Source: Streptosporangium amethystogenes
GTDB taxonomy: Bacteria; Actinomycetota; Actinomycetes; Streptosporangiales; Streptosporangiaceae
Reading direction: 5' to 3'
Assembly (NCBI RefSeq): GCF_000721075.1
Contig: NZ_JOEQ01000018.1
Location: 62,001 to 126,000, forward strand
DNA: 64,000 nucleotides
How positions within the stretch are numbered: position 1 is the stretch's first letter; each line of letters starts with the position of its first letter. A model generated the notes under the pieces. That model searched no databases and was not told the DNA's origin. It saw only the letters and a program-made list of their open reading frames with translations. A program made the translations under genes and the position numbers. Below, piece by piece: positions 55,602 through 63,669 of this stretch.

Positions 55602-55652
55602 GAGAAGGCGAGGAGCCCCGGCCTGTGACAGGCCGGGGCTCCTCGCCTTCTC
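55602..55652. terminator. Very strong bidirectional terminator, 24-bp perfect stem
   Basis: The arm 55602-55625 (starts GAGAAGGCGAGGAG) is the exact inverse of 55629-55652 (ends CTCCTCGCCTTCTC), separated by only TGA. It separates the convergent secreted-protein gene and the dioxygenase operon. Confidence 0.9.
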
Positions 55653-55668
55653 CGTTCGGGGACACCGC

Positions 55669-56556
55669 TCAGAAACGGCCCCAGTCGTCGGCGGCGGCGC
55701 GCCAGACGTCGATGTTGCGCGGGTCGACGGCCATCCTGCGGGGCCGGTGCGTCTCGTGCTCCTCGGGGGTGAAGACCCGGTGGCCGTCGCACAGCTCGTA
55801 CCTGGGCCCGTGCTTGGGTTCGAACATGTAGAAGGCGATCGAGGTCGACGCGGAGTGGTTGACCATGTCGGACGCGATCGGCACCCCCTTGTACAGGGCG
55901 CGTGCCCTGCCACGCATGACGTGGTCGAGGCTCTTCATCATGAAGCACAGGTGGGCGACGTAGTACTCGTTGTTGCGCTGCAGGGCCAGGCTGTGGTGGT
56001 AGCGGTCCTCGGCCCGCAGGAACACGGTGCCGTCCCCGACGTAGTCGGAGGCCATGAAGCCGAGCACCCCGGTGTAGAAGGCCAGGGACTCGTCGTACTT
56101 GTCGGTGGCGATGAAGGGGTGCACGAGGTCGAGCGGGCGCAGCTCGATGACAGGCGCCTCGGCGTACTCCTGGAAGTCGGTGAACAGCTCCACGATCAGC
56201 CCGTTCGGGTCGCTCACCCCGAAGCCGCGCTGGCACAGGCCCTTCATCCTGTCCTGCAGGGGCAGCACCTCCAGCCCCGCCGCGAGCACCCTCTCCCTCA
56301 GGTCGTCGAGGACCTCGTCGGACTCCACACTGAAGCCGATCGCGACCGTGTGCGACGTCTCCCTGCCGGGCTCGTGGAGCAGTTCCACGCAGTGGTGTTC
56401 GATGTCGGCGCGCAGGTAGGCGTACTCGTCGTCGTGCTGTTCGAGCTGGAGACCCACGTGATACTGGAGGAACTCAATGGTCTCTGCCATATCCGGCACC
56501 GCGATCCGGGCGTACTCCATCCCGTACGGTGCCCGGGGACGGGCGTCAGCTGTCAT
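55669..56556 (-). CDS. Two-domain extradiol ring-cleavage dioxygenase (VOC fold)
   Basis: A 295-residue type I extradiol dioxygenase of the BphC/catechol-2,3-dioxygenase class. The Fe(II) ligands line up as His146 (LVHPFIAT), His202 (VAHLCFMM) and Glu254 (PRYELCDG). The second-shell residues known for BphC are also present: His188 in YHHSLAL, His234 in MVNHSAST and Tyr243 in IAFYMFEP. The N-terminal domain has lost the ligands, as usual. It should open a catechol-like ring next to the diol. It is the last gene of the alpha-beta-Dabb-dioxygenase series. AGGAAGG precedes the ATG. Confidence 0.9.
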   Translation of the reverse strand: MTADARPRAPYGMEYARIAVPDMAETIEFLQYHVGLQLEQHDDEYAYLRADIEHHCVELLHEPGRETSHTVAIGFSVESDEVLDDLRERVLAAGLEVLPLQDRMKGLCQRGFGVSDPNGLIVELFTDFQEYAEAPVIELRPLDLVHPFIATDKYDESLAFYTGVLGFMASDYVGDGTVFLRAEDRYHHSLALQRNNEYYVAHLCFMMKSLDHVMRGRARALYKGVPIASDMVNHSASTSIAFYMFEPKHGPRYELCDGHRVFTPEEHETHRPRRMAVDPRNIDVWRAAADDWGRF

Positions 56557-56634
56557 GGTGCCTTCCTCGTTCCTTCTTGTTCTTCGTGACGTGCTCGTCG
56601 TGTGGTGCCGGTCGGCGCGGGCGTCGCGGCGGGG

Positions 56635-56928
56635 TCAGCAGTGCAGGCTGACGATGGCCTGCCGCTCGATCACCGGCCGCCAGCGCAGCCGTACGAACTC
56701 CTCGTGCGAGGAGCTGTGCAGGTAGTCCAGCAGTTCCTGCTCGGAGTCGAACCCGACGACGAAGCCGTGCGTCATGCTCGTGTCGCGTGTGCTGACGTTG
56801 GGCCCGCAGGCCCAGTCGCGCATGGCCGGATACCTGCTCGGGAACGTCTCCAGCTCCGCCAGGACCGCCGCCACCGTCTCGGCCGGCACGTCCTCCTTGA
56901 AGCGGAAGACCAGCATGTGCTTGATCAT
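56635..56928 (-). CDS. Dabb-domain (stress-responsive alpha/beta barrel) protein
   Basis: A 97-residue ferredoxin-like protein: MIKHMLVFRFKEDVPAETVA, the THGFVVGFDSEQELLDYLHS segment, and the HEEFVRLRWRPVIE end. Dabb proteins form dimeric barrels that bind small hydrophobic ligands or catalyse rearrangements. The ATG shares one base with the stop of the dioxygenase beta subunit (TGATG), so they are co-translated. It may act on an intermediate of the pathway. Confidence 0.88.
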   Translation of the reverse strand: MIKHMLVFRFKEDVPAETVAAVLAELETFPSRYPAMRDWACGPNVSTRDTSMTHGFVVGFDSEQELLDYLHSSSHEEFVRLRWRPVIERQAIVSLHC

Positions 56929-57446
56929 CAGAGGATGAAGCTCAGCCGTGCGCCCGCGTCCATGGCCTCCATGGTGGGAATCGACCTGCGGAACCTGAAG
57001 CGGAGTCCCTCGTCCTCGATCAGCAGGACATGCTCGTAGCGGCCCACGTAGCTGTAGGTTCCGCCGTCGCGGTAGCGGTGAATGATGAAGTTGGCACTCA
57101 CCCAGACCGTTTTGTCGCCCTGTTCCAGGATGAGCACGTTGGAGATCATCCGATGGGTCCTGGAGTGCGGGTTCTCCGCGTGCGCCTTGCGGCTCTTGAG
57201 CCGCTTCACCCTGGCCTTGATGAGGTCGTAGTCGTCGCACATGAAGGAGCCGGCCGAGGAGCTGTCCCAGCCCTTCCAGTCGGTGGTGGCGACCTCCATG
57301 CGCCCACCCTCCTCGAAGAGGGTGAACCACTCGTCAAGGCGCCACTCGTCGAGCAGCGACGCCTCGCGATAGAGGAAGTCCTCCACCTCGTGCCGGGTGA
57401 TGGTCCTGCCGCCCACGGCGCTCTCCTTGCTCTTCTTACCGTCCAT
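56928..57446 (-). CDS. Aromatic-ring-hydroxylating dioxygenase beta subunit
   Basis: A 172-residue cystatin/NTF2-fold protein: ITRHEVEDFLYREASLLDEWRLDEWFTLFEE, the ARVKRLKSRKAHAENPHSRT loop, and the VSANFIIHRYRDGGTYSYVG strand. It builds an alpha3beta3 hexamer with the alpha subunit and holds no metal. The start is the ATG at 57446, 19 nt after the alpha stop. Confidence 0.88.
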   Translation of the reverse strand: MDGKKSKESAVGGRTITRHEVEDFLYREASLLDEWRLDEWFTLFEEGGRMEVATTDWKGWDSSSAGSFMCDDYDLIKARVKRLKSRKAHAENPHSRTHRMISNVLILEQGDKTVWVSANFIIHRYRDGGTYSYVGRYEHVLLIEDEGLRFRFRRSIPTMEAMDAGARLSFIL

Positions 57447-57465
57447 CGACTCGGTCCCGGCCCGC

Positions 57466-58761
57466 TCAGTCCTGGCCCACGACGGTGGCCCAGTGACGCC
57501 AGAAGCTGCGCATCGCGCCCTCGTCGATGGAACGGCCCTGGTTGCCCTTTTGCTCGTTGGCCATGCCGCGCGACATGTCACTCCAGTCGAAGGCGGGATC
57601 CGCCGCGTTCGCGGTCGCCTCGATCCCGCGCTGCACCGCCTCGTACGCCTCGATGTCGTCCGGCGTCGCGAGGCCGCCGGGGCCGACGAAGCTGACCATC
57701 GTCTTGATCCGCAGTGCCCGCACCTCGGCGGGCTCGTCCGTCTCGACGAACTGCCAGGCCCGCACGTTGGTCTGGCCGGCGGAGACCGGATCGAGCTGGC
57801 GGATGGTCAGCGCCTCCAGGTCGAACAGGAGCAGGTTGGGGAAGACGAAGAGGATACGACTGGCGTCGGCTACCTCTCCGGCCAGCTCGGGGCCGAGCCG
57901 GTCCTCCATCTCCTGGCGCTTGAGAGCCGTCCGCTCCTTCTCCGCCTCGCCGAACCTCGGCTCCCAGACCATGCCGATCCGCCCGTTGTGGCCGGTCAGG
58001 ATGAGCAGTCCGTGGCCGCCGCCGAGGTCGTAGGCGTACTGGTCGTCGTCGGTGACGGCGAAGCCGGTCTCGCGCAGGTAGCCCACGAAGGTGTTGTGGG
58101 TGGGCGCGAAGTGGTAGCCATCCATCGCGTTCTCGACCGCGAGCTTCCAGTTGCCCTTGACCGAGTACAGCTGCACCCCGGGCACGGTCTCCATGCCCGC
58201 GGGACCGATCTTCGCGGTCAGCGACATGTAGTGGGCGGCCTCGCCGAGGTGGGTCATCAGGTCGGGCACGTCCGGGTCGAAGGCGATGAACACGAAGCCC
58301 TCGTGACTCTGGATCCTGGGCACCGAGCGCAGCCTCATCGCCTCGCGGAACTCCGGCACGTCGACGTACGCGTCGTCGCCGGGCAGCGCCGAGAGGTCAC
58401 CCGAGTTGCTGAACACCCACGCGTGGTAGAAGCACTGGAAGAACTTCGCGTTGCCCTCGCTGTGGCGGCAGAGCACGGTGCCCCGGTGGGTGCAGGCGTT
58501 GAGGAAGACCTGGACCTCGCCGGAGGAGTCACGGCAGAAGATCAGCGGGCGCCCGCCGAGAGTCCTCGTCTTGAAGTCGCCCGGCTTGGGGATCTCCGTC
58601 TCGTGGCCGAGATAGAGCCAGGTGTGCCCCCAGATCCTGGAGATCTCCGCCTGGAAGACCTCTTCCGACCGATAGGCGGACCTGTGCACCTTGAACGACA
58701 ACGCCTCCCCATCCTCCCTCACGAGGGAGGAGATCGGATATCCCTGTGTCAGCTGCGTCAT
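57466..58761 (-). CDS. Rieske aromatic-ring-hydroxylating dioxygenase alpha subunit
   Basis: A 431-residue oxygenase. Rieske ligands are Cys90, His92, Cys110 and His113 (ACTHRG...CFYHAW). The mononuclear iron site shows the bridging Asp215 and ligands His218 and His223 (ENAMDGYHFAPTHNTF). It would dihydroxylate an aromatic ring with O2 and electrons from a reductase/ferredoxin that is not encoded in this window. The end is acidic/basic mixed without further domains. The start at 58761 is the only ATG near the first conserved residues; its ribosome site is weak. Confidence 0.93.
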   Translation of the reverse strand: MTQLTQGYPISSLVREDGEALSFKVHRSAYRSEEVFQAEISRIWGHTWLYLGHETEIPKPGDFKTRTLGGRPLIFCRDSSGEVQVFLNACTHRGTVLCRHSEGNAKFFQCFYHAWVFSNSGDLSALPGDDAYVDVPEFREAMRLRSVPRIQSHEGFVFIAFDPDVPDLMTHLGEAAHYMSLTAKIGPAGMETVPGVQLYSVKGNWKLAVENAMDGYHFAPTHNTFVGYLRETGFAVTDDDQYAYDLGGGHGLLILTGHNGRIGMVWEPRFGEAEKERTALKRQEMEDRLGPELAGEVADASRILFVFPNLLLFDLEALTIRQLDPVSAGQTNVRAWQFVETDEPAEVRALRIKTMVSFVGPGGLATPDDIEAYEAVQRGIEATANAADPAFDWSDMSRGMANEQKGNQGRSIDEGAMRSFWRHWATVVGQD

Positions 58762-58800
58762 CGCGGCGCCTGGCCTTCCTACGGACTTTGAACGAGAATT

Positions 58801-58815
58801 CGAGATGCCATCTCG
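58801..58815. promoter_or_regulatory. Palindrome in the divergent promoter of the catabolic cluster
   Basis: CGAGATGCCATCTCG has two perfect 7-bp arms around one C. It lies between the alpha-subunit gene (minus, starts 58761) and the acetamidase gene (plus, starts 58959), so it can control both. The core CATCTCGC recurs in the dyad at 63522-63542. The IclR regulator at the right edge is the likely ligand. Confidence 0.55.
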
Positions 58816-58958
58816 CTATGTGATGCTGCTACCGCACCATCGCGGTGTCAAGTACCAGTCTTCGCACCGAAATCTTCGGTTACTCCCCGTTAACGGCAAT
58901 GCAACACTTGTCGAGTTTTCTCAGCCGGTGACAGCGACGTATCCCCCGCGGAGGAACA

Positions 58959-60062
58959 ATGCTCCAGCCGAAGACCGGCCGCATCGATGGTTCCCACTAC
59001 CTCCCCACCAGCCCGGACACCAGCCTCTGGGGCCTGTTGCCCAATCGCGACCACCAGCCCGTGCTCCGCGTCGAGTCCGGCGACACCGTCACCATCGATA
59101 CTCTCAGTCACGAGGGAATCCTGGAGGACCAGGGGCGTGACCCGGTCTCCTACCTCGCCGGATTCGGCGTCGGCGCCGACCAGGTGCTCACCGACGCACG
59201 CGACCTGGCCGCCTCCGACGTCGCCCACGACTACGACAACGACGGCCCGCACGTGGTGACGGGGCCGATCTCCGTCACCGGGGCCCAACCCGGCGACGTG
59301 CTCAAGGTGGACGTGCTCAGCCTGCTGATCCGGGCGCCGTACGGGTTCATCAGCAGCAGGCACGGCTACGGCGCGCTTCCCGGGGAGTTCCCCGAGACCG
59401 CCGCCGACACCGGCCCGCCCGCGGACGGCGCGCGGGAGTACAACAGCGTCTGCGTCTTCACCGAGGTGGTCGAGGAAGCCGGGCGTCTGCACGGCGTCAT
59501 CCCGTTCGGCGAGGGGCGGGCGGCGCGCTTCCCGCTCGCGCCGTTCCTGGGCCTGATGGGGGTGACGGTCGACACCGGCGACCAGGTCCACTCGGTGCCG
59601 CCCGGCTCCTTCGGCGGGAACCTCGACATCAACGAGCTGCGGGTCGGCTCCAGCCTCTACCTGCCGGTACAGGTCCCGGGTGCCGGGTTCTACGCGGGCG
59701 ACCCGCACTACGCCCAGGGCGACGGCGAGGTCGCCCTGACCGCGCTTGAGGCACCGCTGCGCGCCACCCTGCGCCTGTCGGTGATCCCCGCCAGGGAGGC
59801 CGGCACGCTCCTTGGCACGCTCGGTGAGCCGTTCGCCGAGACCTCGACCCACTGGCTCCCCGTCGGCCTGCACACGGACCTCAACGAGGCCATGCGGCGT
59901 GCCGTACGGGCAGCCGTGACGTTCCTCGAACTCACCCAGGGCATGGAACGCCCAAGGGCGCTCGCCTACCTCAGCGCGGCGGCCGACTTCGAGGTCAGCC
60001 AGGTCGTCGACCAGGTCAAGGGGGTGCACTGCCTGATCAGGAAGGCCGACTTCGGGCTGTAG
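58959..60062 (+). CDS. Acetamidase/formamidase-family amidohydrolase
   Basis: A 367-residue FmdA/AmdA-type enzyme that hydrolyses small amides. Motifs are LRVESGDTVTIDTLSHEG near residue 40, GPISVTGAQPGDVLKVDVL, FGGNLDINELRVGSSLYLPV and FYAGDPHYAQGDGEVALTAL. GGAGG precedes the ATG. It is the only plus-strand gene of the cluster and converges on the cupin gene. It might release formate or acetate and ammonia from an amide made in the pathway. Confidence 0.9.
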   Translation: MLQPKTGRIDGSHYLPTSPDTSLWGLLPNRDHQPVLRVESGDTVTIDTLSHEGILEDQGRDPVSYLAGFGVGADQVLTDARDLAASDVAHDYDNDGPHVVTGPISVTGAQPGDVLKVDVLSLLIRAPYGFISSRHGYGALPGEFPETAADTGPPADGAREYNSVCVFTEVVEEAGRLHGVIPFGEGRAARFPLAPFLGLMGVTVDTGDQVHSVPPGSFGGNLDINELRVGSSLYLPVQVPGAGFYAGDPHYAQGDGEVALTALEAPLRATLRLSVIPAREAGTLLGTLGEPFAETSTHWLPVGLHTDLNEAMRRAVRAAVTFLELTQGMERPRALAYLSAAADFEVSQVVDQVKGVHCLIRKADFGL

Positions 60063-60082
60063 CCGCCGAGCCGCCCGGGATG

Positions 60083-60454
60083 CTAGCTCCCGGGCAGCCA
60101 GACGGAGTCGCCGAAGTCCGCCCGCGGGGGGCTGAACACGTCGACGTTGACGCACGGCCCCTCGGTGGGCTCGACGTAGTGCTCCGCCCCCCGGGGGACC
60201 AGCATCATCGAACCGGCGGACATCTCGTGCGGCACGCCGTCGACGTAGTAGTTGCACCTGCCCCGCAGGATCAGTACGAGCTGATCGAAGTCGTCGTGCT
60301 TGTGCGGGTTGAGCGTCATGCCGACGGCCAGTTCGTGCCAGGCGAGCATGGTCTCGTCGGTGGAGTACACCTTGCGCCGGACCCCCGGCCGGATCTCGGT
60401 CGCGGGGATGTCGTCCCAGTTGACGGCGGTGGCGTACAGCCGCTGGTTGAACAT
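60083..60454 (-). CDS. Cupin-domain protein
   Basis: A 123-residue single cupin. Motif 1 is HKHDDFDQLVLILRG, with three likely metal ligands, and motif 2 is MLVPRGAEHYVEP. It could be a small metal enzyme or isomerase of the pathway. The ATG at 60454 is chosen because AAAGGA lies 7 nt upstream; the ATG six bases earlier sits directly on that site. It follows the aldolase gene by 11 nt. Confidence 0.87.
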   Translation of the reverse strand: MFNQRLYATAVNWDDIPATEIRPGVRRKVYSTDETMLAWHELAVGMTLNPHKHDDFDQLVLILRGRCNYYVDGVPHEMSAGSMMLVPRGAEHYVEPTEGPCVNVDVFSPPRADFGDSVWLPGS

Positions 60455-60465
60455 GGGCATTCCTT

Positions 60466-61239
60466 TCATTGATCCCACTTGTCCATCACCTCGCGCAGGG
60501 CCGAACCGAGGAGTTGCAGGTCCGAGCCGACGATGAGGTAACGCGCGGCGCCGAGGCCGCTTTCGGCGGCCAGCGCGGCGTCCGCACGGGCGAGCCAGCC
60601 GCCCGATGCCACCCCGACGACACGGGCCGCGCCGACGATCTCCGCCACCCGCGCGAGCAGTGCCTCCGCACCGGGGAGGCCCAGGCTGACGGCCAGGTCG
60701 GTGGTACCGACGAAGGCCACGTCCAGGCCGTCCAGCAACTCCGGCAGCGGGTCACGGGTGGTGGCGGTCTCGATCTGCCCGACGAGCAGCGGCGGCTCCG
60801 CCGCCTCGGCCGCCAGGTACGCCGCCAGGTCCACGGCGCCGAAGCCGGCGGCCGGGTGGGAGAGGCTGACGCTCCGCCGCCCGTGGGGGGCGTAGCGGGC
60901 CGCGGCGACCAGGGCTGCGCTCTCGGCGGCGGCGGTCAGCGTCGAGAGCTGCACTCCCGCCGCGCCCGCCTCCAGCACCCTGTTGATCAGCGGTGGATCC
61001 ACGACCGGCACCCGGACCAGGGCCGGGATGCCCGTCGCGGCGGCATGCCGCACCAGGGAGATCGCCGTCTCCGCCGACAGCGAGGAGTGCTCCAGGTCGA
61101 CGACGACGAAGTCGAACCCGGCCTGCCGGGCGAGATCCACGGAGTCGACGGTGGGCAGCTTGACGAACGTGCCGACGACCCGGCCTCCACCGGCCAGCGC
61201 GGTCCGCAGCCTCCGTCTCGCCTCGCCGACCGGCGTCAC
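60466..61239 (-). CDS. HpcH/HpaI-family aldolase
   Basis: A 257-residue class II aldolase of the HpaI fold. Visible are GTFVKLPTVDSVDLARQAGF, VVVDLEHSSLSAETA (acidic metal site), VGQIETATTRDPLPELLDGL and VAFVGTTDLAVSLGL. It would split a 4-hydroxy-2-oxo acid to pyruvate plus an aldehyde, the last step of meta-cleavage. The GTG start overlaps the amidohydrolase stop (GTGA). Confidence 0.9.
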   Translation of the reverse strand: MTPVGEARRRLRTALAGGGRVVGTFVKLPTVDSVDLARQAGFDFVVVDLEHSSLSAETAISLVRHAAATGIPALVRVPVVDPPLINRVLEAGAAGVQLSTLTAAAESAALVAAARYAPHGRRSVSLSHPAAGFGAVDLAAYLAAEAAEPPLLVGQIETATTRDPLPELLDGLDVAFVGTTDLAVSLGLPGAEALLARVAEIVGAARVVGVASGGWLARADAALAAESGLGAARYLIVGSDLQLLGSALREVMDKWDQ

Positions 61240-62393
61240 CGGCCGCTGTCCAGGCCGCGCCAGGGCGTCGTCTCCACCCGCTGCCCGCCGTGCAGGACCA
61301 GGGCCGGCTCCAGCCGGGTTGCCACGATCGAGTTGCCCGCCGCGTCGGGCAGGGTCGTCTCCTCGGTGTCCTCCAGCACCGTGACGTGGGCGGGACCGCC
61401 CTCGACGAGAGTGCCGTACCCCTCGGTGTCCAGGCCGAGCCGCCGGGCGGGGGCGATGGTCATCCGCGGCACGATCTCGTCCATGGTCATGCCGAGCGCC
61501 CGCAGCTTGGCGGCGCTGGTGACCAGGTCGAAGACCGGCCCGCGCCAGTTCCTGGCGCTGGTGTCGGAGGTGAGCAGGTCGGGCAGGAAGCCCTCGGCGA
61601 TCGCCTTCCTGGCGACCTCGAAGCTGAGGTTGCTCTTGCCGTGGGCGCTGTCGAAGAGGACCCCGCGAGCCCGCGCGTCGAGCACCGCGGGAATGACCTT
61701 GTCGTCGTCGAGGATGCCGTGCGGCTTGCCGGTGTAGCAGTGCGCGACGATGTCCCCCGGGCGGAGCATCCCCAGAACCTCGGGCAGCGGCTCCTCGGTC
61801 TCCCCGATGTGGACCATGAGGGGCAGCCCCGCGTCGGTGGCCAACGCGAGGGAGCTCTTGAGCAGCGAGCGCCAGACCGAGCCGACCACGTCCTCGGAGA
61901 GACGGATCTTGAAGCCGCGGACCACGTCCGGGTTGTCCCGCGCCACGGCCAGCGCGTCCTCGGCGACCAGCGTGTCCGGGTTGAGCAGCTCACCGAAACG
62001 GAAGTCGATCAGGCCGAGCACCGAGACGTTGAGGAAGTTGACCAGGCGCATCTCGGCGGGCCGGACCACGAATTCGCGGAAGGCGGCGAAGGTCGAGGCG
62101 CCGACCGTACCGGCGTCGGCGGCGGCGACCACTCCCCGGCGCAGGTGGGCCTCGTCCGGCGGCGCCCCCACCTTCGAGACGTTCTCGAAGACATGGGTGT
62201 GCCCCTCCACCAGGCCCGGCATGACCCACTTGCCCGCGCAGTCGACGACCTCCCCGGCCTGCGCGGCGAGCGAGGGCGCGATGCGCGCGACGCGGCCGTC
62301 GGTCACGGCCACGTCGGTGACCGCGTGAGTGCCCGCCACGGGGTCGAAGACGGTGCCGCCGGACAGAACAAGGTCGAACGAAATCTCGGTCAT
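61236..62393 (-). CDS. Amidohydrolase-superfamily metallohydrolase (COG3964-like)
   Basis: A 385-residue TIM-barrel hydrolase. The metal site is GLVEGHTHVFE (HxH), a lysine in VVRGFKIRLSED that may be carboxylated, His in VHIGETEEP, His in VAHCYTGKPHG, and Asp in LLTSDTSARNW. This pattern suggests the deacetylase-like group (COG3964) rather than a true dihydroorotase. It could deacylate or open a ring of a nitrogen-containing intermediate. The ATG at 62393 follows the family N-terminus. Confidence 0.88.
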   Translation of the reverse strand: MTEISFDLVLSGGTVFDPVAGTHAVTDVAVTDGRVARIAPSLAAQAGEVVDCAGKWVMPGLVEGHTHVFENVSKVGAPPDEAHLRRGVVAAADAGTVGASTFAAFREFVVRPAEMRLVNFLNVSVLGLIDFRFGELLNPDTLVAEDALAVARDNPDVVRGFKIRLSEDVVGSVWRSLLKSSLALATDAGLPLMVHIGETEEPLPEVLGMLRPGDIVAHCYTGKPHGILDDDKVIPAVLDARARGVLFDSAHGKSNLSFEVARKAIAEGFLPDLLTSDTSARNWRGPVFDLVTSAAKLRALGMTMDEIVPRMTIAPARRLGLDTEGYGTLVEGGPAHVTVLEDTEETTLPDAAGNSIVATRLEPALVLHGGQRVETTPWRGLDSGR

Positions 62394-62442
62394 CTCATAT
62401 CTCTCATCTCAGGGGACTGCGAAGGCTCTGGTAGGGGGAAAC

Positions 62443-63261
62443 TCAGCGGTACCGAGTGCGCAGCGGCAGCACGCCGGCGACGGACACCTCCACCTCGTCA
62501 CCGGGACGCAGGAAGACCCCCCGGTCCTGGCCCGTGCCCGCCGGGGTACCGGTCAGCACGACGTCGCCGGGTCGCAGCGCGGCGAAGTGGGAGATCCTGG
62601 AGATCAGCTCGGGCACGGCGAAGATCAGTTCCGCCGTGCTGGAGTCCTGCCGGACCGTTCCGTTCACGCTGGTCCTGACAGTGATCCGCTCGGGGTCGTC
62701 GACCGCCGGGAGTTCGAGCACCGAGGCACCGAGCGCGCCGAAGCCGGGGAAGCTCTTGGCCAGGGTGGGGGTCGCGGTGGCGACCATGACGTCACGCGCG
62801 GTCATGTCGTTGGCCGCCGTGATGCCGGCGATGTGGCTCCACACCTCACCTGGCGGGGTGCGGTGCATCGGCCGCCCGATCACGAAGGCGACCTCGCCCT
62901 CGTAGTCCACCTGGCTGGAGCGGTCCTGCGGCAGCGTCACCTCCGCTCCCGGTGCGGACACCGCCGAGGGCGACCGGAGGAAGAGGATGGGTTCGGAGGG
63001 GACCGCCCGCCCGGTCAGGTGTGCCTTCGACAGGTAGTTCAGCCCCACCCCCCAGATGGCCCCGGTGCTGCCCAGCGGGGCCAGGGGCTCCCCCGGCTCG
63101 ATCCGGCCCCGCTCCCGCGCGGCGTGCGCGGGGGCGAAGCCCTCACCTGCCGCGAGCAGCTCCGCCACGTCGGCGAAGGGCAGGTCCAGCAGGACGGCGC
63201 TGTCAGCGTCGAGGCCGGCGTCGAGACGTGCCAGGCCCTGCGGCGTGGCGATCAGGTTCAT
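62443..63261 (-). CDS. Fumarylacetoacetate hydrolase family protein
   Basis: A 272-residue FAH-fold enzyme. The divalent-metal site is VDYEGEVAFVIGRP (two Glu), with GVGLNYLSKAHLTG before it and LTGTPAGTGQDRGVFLRPGD near the C-terminus. In meta-cleavage pathways this fold acts as hydratase, decarboxylase or hydrolase on 2-oxo-dienoates. It is the first gene of the right operon and lies 50 nt upstream of the amidohydrolase. Confidence 0.9.
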   Translation of the reverse strand: MNLIATPQGLARLDAGLDADSAVLLDLPFADVAELLAAGEGFAPAHAARERGRIEPGEPLAPLGSTGAIWGVGLNYLSKAHLTGRAVPSEPILFLRSPSAVSAPGAEVTLPQDRSSQVDYEGEVAFVIGRPMHRTPPGEVWSHIAGITAANDMTARDVMVATATPTLAKSFPGFGALGASVLELPAVDDPERITVRTSVNGTVRQDSSTAELIFAVPELISRISHFAALRPGDVVLTGTPAGTGQDRGVFLRPGDEVEVSVAGVLPLRTRYR

Positions 63262-63669
63262 ACCTCCTCCCCGGAGAGCGAGCCGCCGCAGGCGGTGGCG
63301 CGGAGGACTGTCGCGAAGGCCATGACGGCCCCCGCGCGTCGCATACCCATGCTTGCTCCTACTCCTCTCACCGACGCTCTGAGGGGAGACGGCGAGGGTT
63401 CAGGGGGGTGGTTTTTTCTTGGGGCATCGGCGGGCGGTCGCGCCAGTGGCGGGGTTCCCCATCGCCGTGCCAGGTCGACCGGGCTTCATGAACGTACGAG
63501 GAACGCTTGGCGCGTGTCAAGATGCGGAATCACATCTCGCATTGCGTCACATCGCGGGCGTGCTTGAGCGCTCTGGGAGGCCACCTGTGATTTCTGGAAA
63601 GAATGTCTGATCAGCGGGAACGCACGCCGCCGCGCCGTGATCTCCGCTTCCGAACCCGCCGGGCCGCGC
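63262..63669. other. Non-coding 408 bp between the FAH-family and IclR genes
   Basis: No supported gene. It should contain the promoter of the FAH-amidohydrolase-aldolase-cupin operon. The stretch around 63400-63420 is rich in G and T, and a dyad lies at 63522-63542. Confidence 0.4.
63522..63542. promoter_or_regulatory. Imperfect dyad upstream of the right catabolic operon
   Basis: ATGCGGAATCACATCTCGCAT has 7 of 10 arm bases paired, with outer arms ATGCG/CGCAT perfect. It shares CATCTCGC with the palindrome at 58801-58815. Its spacing from the FAH start (about 260 nt) is long for a simple operator. Confidence 0.45.
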
